This document shows positions 59,841-64,000 of a stretch of 64,000 bases of DNA, one piece after another. Positions within the stretch are counted from its first letter, which is position 1. Every line of letters begins with the position of its first letter. Both the position numbers and the translations under genes were made by a program. The DNA is from Amycolatopsis deserti. GTDB taxonomy: Bacteria; Actinomycetota; Actinomycetes; Mycobacteriales; Pseudonocardiaceae. The notes below the pieces were generated by a model, which was not told where the DNA came from, did not search any database, and was given only the letters and a program-made list of their open reading frames with translations. The DNA lies in the NCBI RefSeq assembly GCF_014653945.1, contig NZ_BNAU01000002.1, positions 1,111,914 to 1,175,913 of the forward strand, read 5' to 3'.

Positions 59841-61013
59841 ATGACCACTCCCCCGGCCGTGAGCCACGAGGACTTCCGACCGATCCTGGAGCTGGTGCGC
59901 GACTTCGTCCGGACGAAGGTCGTGCCCCGCGAGCAGGAGATCGCCGAAACCGATGCGATACCGGACGACCTGCGCAAACAAGTCGCGGAAATGGGCCTGT
60001 TCGGCTACGCCATCCCCCAGGAGTGGGGTGGCCTGGGCCTGGACCTGACCCAGGACGTCGAACTGGCCATGGAGTTCGGCTACACGTCGCTGTCACTGCG
60101 GTCGATGTTCGGCACCAACAACGGCATCGCCGGGCAGGTGCTGGTGAACTTCGGCACCGCCGGGCAGAAGGCGGAGTGGCTGGAGCGCATCGCCTCCGGC
60201 GAGGTGGTGGCCTCCTTCGCCCTGACCGAGCCGGGCGCCGGGTCCAACCCGGCCGGCCTGCGCACCCGGGCCGCCCGCGACGGGGACGACTGGGTCATCG
60301 ACGGGCAGAAACGCTTCATCACCAACGCCCCGATCGCCGATCTGTTCGTCGTGTTCGCCCGCACCCGTCCGGCCGACGAGACGGGGCCCGGCATCGCCGT
60401 GTTCCTGGTGCCGGCCGGCACGCCGGGGGTCGAGGTCGGCGTCAAGGACCGCAAGATGGGCCAGGAGGGCGCCTGGACGGCGGACGTGGTGTTCTCCGGC
60501 GTCCGGGTGCCCGGTTCGGCCCTGGTGGGCGGGGACGAGGCGGCCGGCTACCGGGCGGCGATGACCTCGCTGGCGCGGGGACGTGTGCACATCGCCGCGC
60601 TGGCCGTCGGCACCGCTCAGCGCGCGCTCGACGAATCCGTCGCCTACGCCGCCTCGGCCACCCAGGGCGGCACCCCGATCGGCGACTTCCAGCTGGTCCA
60701 GGCGATGATCGCGGACCAGCAGACCGGCGTGATGGCCGGCCGCGCCCTGGTGCGGGACACCGCGCGGCGTTACGTTTCCGGGGAGGACCGCCGTGTCGGC
60801 CCCTCCGCGGCGAAGCTGTTCTGCACCGAGATGGCGGGCAGGGTGGCCGACCTGGCGGTGCAGATCCACGGCGGCACCGGGTACATGCGCGAGGTGCCGG
60901 TCGAGCGCATCTACCGCGACGTGCGTCTGCTGCGCCTCTACGAAGGCACCAGCGAGATCCAGCGCCTCATCATCGGTGGCGCCCTCATCCGCAACGAAAG
61001 GACGGGACGATGA
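59841..61013 (+). CDS. Acyl-CoA dehydrogenase
   Basis: A 390-residue ACAD with FALTEPGAGSNPAGLRT, VIDGQKRFITNAPIAD, and the catalytic Glu region RLYEGTSEIQRLIIG near the C-terminus. It should introduce a 2,3-double bond into an acyl-CoA using FAD. ATG 59841 has no Shine-Dalgarno; the mRNA may be leaderless (site I). The end overlaps the next ACAD gene (ATGA). Confidence 0.9.
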   Translation: MTTPPAVSHEDFRPILELVRDFVRTKVVPREQEIAETDAIPDDLRKQVAEMGLFGYAIPQEWGGLGLDLTQDVELAMEFGYTSLSLRSMFGTNNGIAGQVLVNFGTAGQKAEWLERIASGEVVASFALTEPGAGSNPAGLRTRAARDGDDWVIDGQKRFITNAPIADLFVVFARTRPADETGPGIAVFLVPAGTPGVEVGVKDRKMGQEGAWTADVVFSGVRVPGSALVGGDEAAGYRAAMTSLARGRVHIAALAVGTAQRALDESVAYAASATQGGTPIGDFQLVQAMIADQQTGVMAGRALVRDTARRYVSGEDRRVGPSAAKLFCTEMAGRVADLAVQIHGGTGYMREVPVERIYRDVRLLRLYEGTSEIQRLIIGGALIRNERTGR

Positions 61014-62158
61014 AGCTCAACGAGGACGAGGAGCAGATGGTCGCTCTCGTCTCGGAGTTCGTCGACGAGCGGGTGCGCCCGCGGGTGCGCGAGTTCGAGG
61101 AGGACGACATCTACCCCGGCGAGTTCATCGACGAGATGAAGAAGCTGGGGTTCTTCGGGCTCCTGGCGCCCGCCGAGTACGGCGGCGTGGACGTCTCCAC
61201 CGCCTGTTTCGCGCGCGTGACCGAGGAGCTGGCCCGCGGCTGGATGAGCCTGGCCGGCGCCATCGGCGGGCACTCCGTCATCACCTACCTGATCAAGACG
61301 TTCGGCACCCCGGAGCAGCGCGAGAAGTACCTGCCGAAGATGGCCGAGGGGACCATCCGCGCGACGATGGCGCTCACCGAACCCGGCGGCGGCAGCGACC
61401 TGCAGGCGATGCGCACCCACGCCGTCGCGGTCGACGGCGGGTGGTCGATCACCGGGTCGAAGACGTGGATCTCCAACGCCGCCCACTCCGGCCTGATCGG
61501 GCTGCTGTGCATCACCGATCGCGAGGCGAAGCCGGCCCACCGCGGGATGAGCGTGCTGCTGGTCGAGCCGGGCGAGGGCCTGACCATCTCCAAGAAGCTG
61601 CCCAAGCTCGGCTACCGCGGCGTGGAGGCGTGCGAGCTGGTGTTCGACGGCCGCACGGTGCCGGAGGAAGCGGTCCTGGGCGGCACCCCGCACCAGGGCT
61701 GGGCGCAGATGATGCGCGGCCTGGAGGTCGGCCGCATCCAGGTCGCCGCGCGCGCCCTCGGCGTGGGACAGGCGGCGCTCGACGCGGCGGTCCGCTACGC
61801 CCAGGAGCGGGAGTCCTTCGGCAAGCCGATCTGGAAGCACCAGTCCGTGGGCAACCTGCTCGCCGACATGGCCACCCGCATGCGCGCGGCCCGGCTGCTG
61901 ACCCTGGACGCCGCGGAGCGGCTCGACGCCGGCGAGCGGGCCGACATGGAGGCCGGCATGGCGAAGCTGTTCGCCTCGGAAGCGGCCATGCAGGTCGCGC
62001 TCGACGCCATCCGCGTGCACGGCGGGTACGGCTACTCCAAGGAATACGACGTCGAACGCTACTTCCGCGACGCTCCGCTGATGATCGTCGGCGAGGGCAC
62101 CAACGAGATCCAGCGCAACGTCATCGCCGCCCAGCTCATCGCCCGCAACCGGATCTGA
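61010..62158 (+). CDS. Acyl-CoA dehydrogenase
   Basis: A 382-residue ACAD: MALTEPGGGSDLQAMRTHA, SITGSKTWISNAAHS, and IVGEGTNEIQRNVIAAQ with the catalytic Glu. It is clearly a different subtype from the upstream ACAD, so the pair could act on two substrates or as a heteromer, as seen for some steroid or branched-chain ACADs. ATG 61010 overlaps the previous stop; cotranscribed with the SDR and MaoC genes downstream. Confidence 0.9.
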   Translation: MKLNEDEEQMVALVSEFVDERVRPRVREFEEDDIYPGEFIDEMKKLGFFGLLAPAEYGGVDVSTACFARVTEELARGWMSLAGAIGGHSVITYLIKTFGTPEQREKYLPKMAEGTIRATMALTEPGGGSDLQAMRTHAVAVDGGWSITGSKTWISNAAHSGLIGLLCITDREAKPAHRGMSVLLVEPGEGLTISKKLPKLGYRGVEACELVFDGRTVPEEAVLGGTPHQGWAQMMRGLEVGRIQVAARALGVGQAALDAAVRYAQERESFGKPIWKHQSVGNLLADMATRMRAARLLTLDAAERLDAGERADMEAGMAKLFASEAAMQVALDAIRVHGGYGYSKEYDVERYFRDAPLMIVGEGTNEIQRNVIAAQLIARNRI

Positions 62159-62167
62159 GGGAGAGAC

Positions 62168-62908
62168 ATGTCCTTGCTGACCGACCGGACCGCCGTCGTC
62201 ACCGGCGCCGCCCAGGGCATCGGGTTCGCCATCGCCGAGCTGTTCGCCGCCCACGGGGCCCGCGTGGTGATCGGCGACCTCGACGGCGACGCGGCCGTCC
62301 TCGCCGCCAAGCGCATCGGGGGCCCGGACGTCGCGCGCGGCGTCCGTTGCGACGTGACCGTGGCCGACGACGTGGACGCCCTGCTGGCGGCCGCGGAGTC
62401 GGCGTTCGGGCCCGTCGACGTCATGGTCAACAACGCCGGCATCACCCGCGACGCGACGATGCGGACCATGACCGAGGAACAGTTCGACCAGGTGATCGAC
62501 GTGCACCTCAAGGGCAGCTGGAACGGCACCCGCAAGGCCGCCGCGATCATGCGGGAACGCAAGCGCGGCGCGATCGTCAACATCTCCTCCCTGTCCGGCA
62601 AGGTCGGGATGGCCGGCCAGACGAACTACTCGGCGGCCAAGGCCGGGATCGTCGGCCTGACCAAGGCCGCGGCCAAGGAACTCGCCCACCACGGGGTCCG
62701 GGTCAACGCGATCCAGCCCGGCCTGATCCGCACCGCGATGACCGAGGCCATGCCGCAGAAGGTGTGGGACCAGAAGATGGCCGAGATCCCGATGCGGCGT
62801 GCCGGCGAGGTGTCCGAAGTGGCCTCCGTCGCCCTGTTCCTCGCCAGCGACCTGTCCTCCTACATGACCGGCACGGTGCTGGAAGTGACCGGCGGACGGT
62901 TCATGTGA
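62168..62908 (+). CDS. SDR, 3-hydroxyacyl-CoA dehydrogenase/FabG-like
   Basis: A 246-residue [56 protein letters not shown] with Ser-Tyr-Lys, and [15 protein letters not shown] at the C-terminus. ITRDATM is typical of FabG-like beta-ketoacyl reductases. With two ACADs and a MaoC hydratase it can complete a beta-oxidation round. ATG 62168 follows GAGGGAGAG. Confidence 0.88.
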   Translation: MSLLTDRTAVVTGAAQGIGFAIAELFAAHGARVVIGDLDGDAAVLAAKRIGGPDVARGVRCDVTVADDVDALLAAAESAFGPVDVMVNNAGITRDATMRTMTEEQFDQVIDVHLKGSWNGTRKAAAIMRERKRGAIVNISSLSGKVGMAGQTNYSAAKAGIVGLTKAAAKELAHHGVRVNAIQPGLIRTAMTEAMPQKVWDQKMAEIPMRRAGEVSEVASVALFLASDLSSYMTGTVLEVTGGRFM

Positions 62909-63357
62909 TGCGCGTGTTCGCCGGGATCGACGAGGTGAAGGCCGCGCTCGGCGAGGAGCTCGGCCCCAGCGAGCCGCTGGAGATCGACCAGGACCGGATC
63001 GGCGCGTTCGCCGGCGCCACGGGCGACCACCAGTGGATCCACGTCGATCCCGAGCGTGCCGCGAACGGCCCCTTCGGCACCACCATCGCGCACGGGTTCC
63101 TCACGCTGTCGCTGCTCCCGTGGTTCGGGCAGCGGCTGTTCCGGCTGGACTTCGGCACCACGCGGATCAACTACGGCCTGAACAAGGTCCGCTTCCCCAC
63201 GCCGGTGCCCGTGGGATCGCGCCTGACCGCGACGGCGACGTTCACCGACGTCCGCGAGGGCCCGGCCGGTGCCACCCTCACGGTGCGGTACGCGGTCACC
63301 GCCGAGGGCGCGGCCAAGCCGGCGTGCGTGGCCGAAATGCTCCTGCTGGTGGTCTGA
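62908..63357 (+). CDS. MaoC-family enoyl-CoA hydratase
   Basis: A 149-residue hotdog protein with the MaoC R-hydratase motif: FAGATGDHQWIHVDPERA (catalytic Asp and His), then PFGTTIAHGFLTLSLLPWF. It hydrates trans-2-enoyl-CoA to a 3-hydroxyacyl-CoA. ATG 62908 shares TGATG with the SDR stop. Last gene of the ACAD operon; a 14-bp hairpin terminator follows. Confidence 0.9.
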   Translation: MRVFAGIDEVKAALGEELGPSEPLEIDQDRIGAFAGATGDHQWIHVDPERAANGPFGTTIAHGFLTLSLLPWFGQRLFRLDFGTTRINYGLNKVRFPTPVPVGSRLTATATFTDVREGPAGATLTVRYAVTAEGAAKPACVAEMLLLVV

Positions 63358-63363
63358 ACACGC

Positions 63364-63400
63364 GAACGGGCCGGGACGCGCGAGGTGTCCCGGCCCGTTC
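63364..63400. terminator. 14-bp hairpin terminator between convergent genes
   Basis: GAACGGGCCGGGAC and GTCCCGGCCCGTTC form a perfect 14-bp stem with a nine-base loop, seven bases after the MaoC stop and ten bases before the stop of the convergent alcohol dehydrogenase gene. Confidence 0.82.
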
Positions 63401-63410
63401 TCCCGCGCCG

Positions 63411-64000
63411 TCAGTCGTGCCGGATGACGCCCCGGATGTTCTTGCCCTCGTGCATGTCCCGGTAGCCCTGGGTCACCTCGTCGAGGGTGTAGGTCCGGGT
63501 CACCAGCTCGTCCAGCTTGAGCGCGCCGTCCCGGTACAGCTGCAGCTGGCGGCGGATGTCCCAGGTCGGGTTCGAGTGGCCGAACAGCGTGCCCTGCAGG
63601 CGTTTCTGCGACAGGGCGAGATCGCCGAGCGCCACCTGCGCGCCGACCTCGGCCAGCGGGGCCATCGCGGTCACCACGCACGTGCCGTCCTTGCGGATCG
63701 CGGCGAGCCCCTGCCCCACGTGCTCGGCGGTGAGCACGCCCACGGTGAGGATCGCCGAATCGGCGCCCTGCCCGTTGGTGAACTGGCGGGCCAGCTCGGC
63801 CGCCTCGTCCATCGTCTCCACCGCGTGGGTGGCGCCGAAGGTCGGCGCGCTCTCCCGCTTGAACGGGACCGGGTCCACGGCGATGATCGTCGTCGCGCCC
63901 GCGTGCGCCGCGCCCTGCAGCGCGTTGACGCCGATGCCGCCGGCGCCCATCACGATCACCGTGTCGCCCGGCTGCACCGCGGCGGCGTTGACCGCCGACC
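63411..64000 (-). CDS. NDMA-dependent-type zinc alcohol dehydrogenase, C-terminal part (partial)
   Basis: The frame is open to the right edge; the N-terminal half is outside. The visible 196 residues carry the NAD site VIVMGAGGIGVNALQGAA and end with RTYTLDEVTQGYRDMHEGKNIRGV, nearly identical in pattern to the dehydrogenase at 32917-34035 (RTYTLDDIAQGYRDMHEGKNIRGV). So the region holds two paralogous NDMA-type dehydrogenases. Confidence 0.85.
   Translation of the reverse strand, partial: SAVNAAAVQPGDTVIVMGAGGIGVNALQGAAHAGATTIIAVDPVPFKRESAPTFGATHAVETMDEAAELARQFTNGQGADSAILTVGVLTAEHVGQGLAAIRKDGTCVVTAMAPLAEVGAQVALGDLALSQKRLQGTLFGHSNPTWDIRRQLQLYRDGALKLDELVTRTYTLDEVTQGYRDMHEGKNIRGVIRHD

Noticed and set aside
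1-64000. Genomic island borders, integrase, insertion sequence or tRNA attachment site
   Set aside because: I found no transposase, integrase, tRNA gene or long direct repeat; the catabolic region shows no visible mobility genes within the window.

Overview
The window is very GC-rich. Genes are tightly packed with many ATGA/GTGA start-stop overlaps, GTG and TTG starts are common, and the gene content is actinobacterial: an F420-dependent oxidoreductase, DUF3558 lipoproteins, a DUF3556 membrane protein, NDMA-dependent alcohol dehydrogenases and a PucR regulator. It looks like a chromosomal segment of a Pseudonocardiaceae-type actinomycete (Amycolatopsis-like). That placement comes from gene content only. 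I found no rRNA, tRNA, CRISPR array, transposase or phage gene, and no gene-free stretch longer than about 300 bases.

Layout. 1-3708 is the end of a sulfate assimilation operon: cysN tail, sulfonate-type ABC importer, sirohydrochlorin chelatase. 3890-12985 holds housekeeping and accessory genes: an F420 oxidoreductase, two tandem DUF3558 lipoproteins with a leftover piece of a duplicated oxidoreductase gene, a secreted guanyl-specific RNase next to a barstar gene, an amino-acid permease and a Gly-rich secreted protein. 13120-15013 has two DsbA-fold proteins flanking a pyridoxamine-phosphate-oxidase-like gene. 15186-22374 has an SDR divergent from an operon of acyl-CoA ligase, DUF3556 protein, FAD oxidoreductase and PucR regulator. 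22386-25175 has a nitroreductase, two decayed genes (an alpha/beta hydrolase and an XRE/MmyB-type regulator) and LtrA.

25177-64000 is a large catabolic region. On the minus strand, 42405-32302 encodes a CUT2-type ABC importer in which one permease is fused to an SMP-30/strictosidine-synthase-like propeller, a second free-standing propeller, an aldehyde dehydrogenase, an NDMA-type alcohol dehydrogenase and an odd chimeric small ORF. Below it lie a GAF-LuxR regulator and a HyuA/HyuB/zinc-ribbon/CoA-ligase set that resembles the ketone carboxylase plus beta-keto-acid ligase modules used for acetone or acetophenone. 48252-42633 (minus) encodes a MaoC-type hydratase, CoA ligase, acyl-CoA dehydrogenase, MDR dehydrogenase and esterase. 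48460-54004 (plus) encodes a CoA ligase, a 4-hydroxyacetophenone-monooxygenase-like Baeyer-Villiger enzyme, two SDRs and a SnoaL-like protein. 58992-54065 (minus) encodes a fused CoA-transferase, an unusual crotonase, a CoA-ester lyase and an aldehyde dehydrogenase. A GntR/FCD regulator (59751-59056) is divergent from two acyl-CoA dehydrogenases, an SDR and a MaoC protein. A second NDMA-type dehydrogenase runs off the right edge.

Together these genes suggest import of a cyclic or lactone-like compound, or an aryl or alicyclic ketone, then alcohol/ketone oxidation, Baeyer-Villiger oxygenation or carboxylation, CoA activation and beta-oxidation; the substrate is unknown. The most striking non-coding signal is a family of AT-rich palindromes (AATATATT / AAAATATTTT cores). 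It occurs nine times, always between genes and almost always just upstream of a gene or operon start, including both sides of the GntR gene. It may be the operator of a local catabolic regulon and/or a set of AT-rich -10/leaderless promoters.
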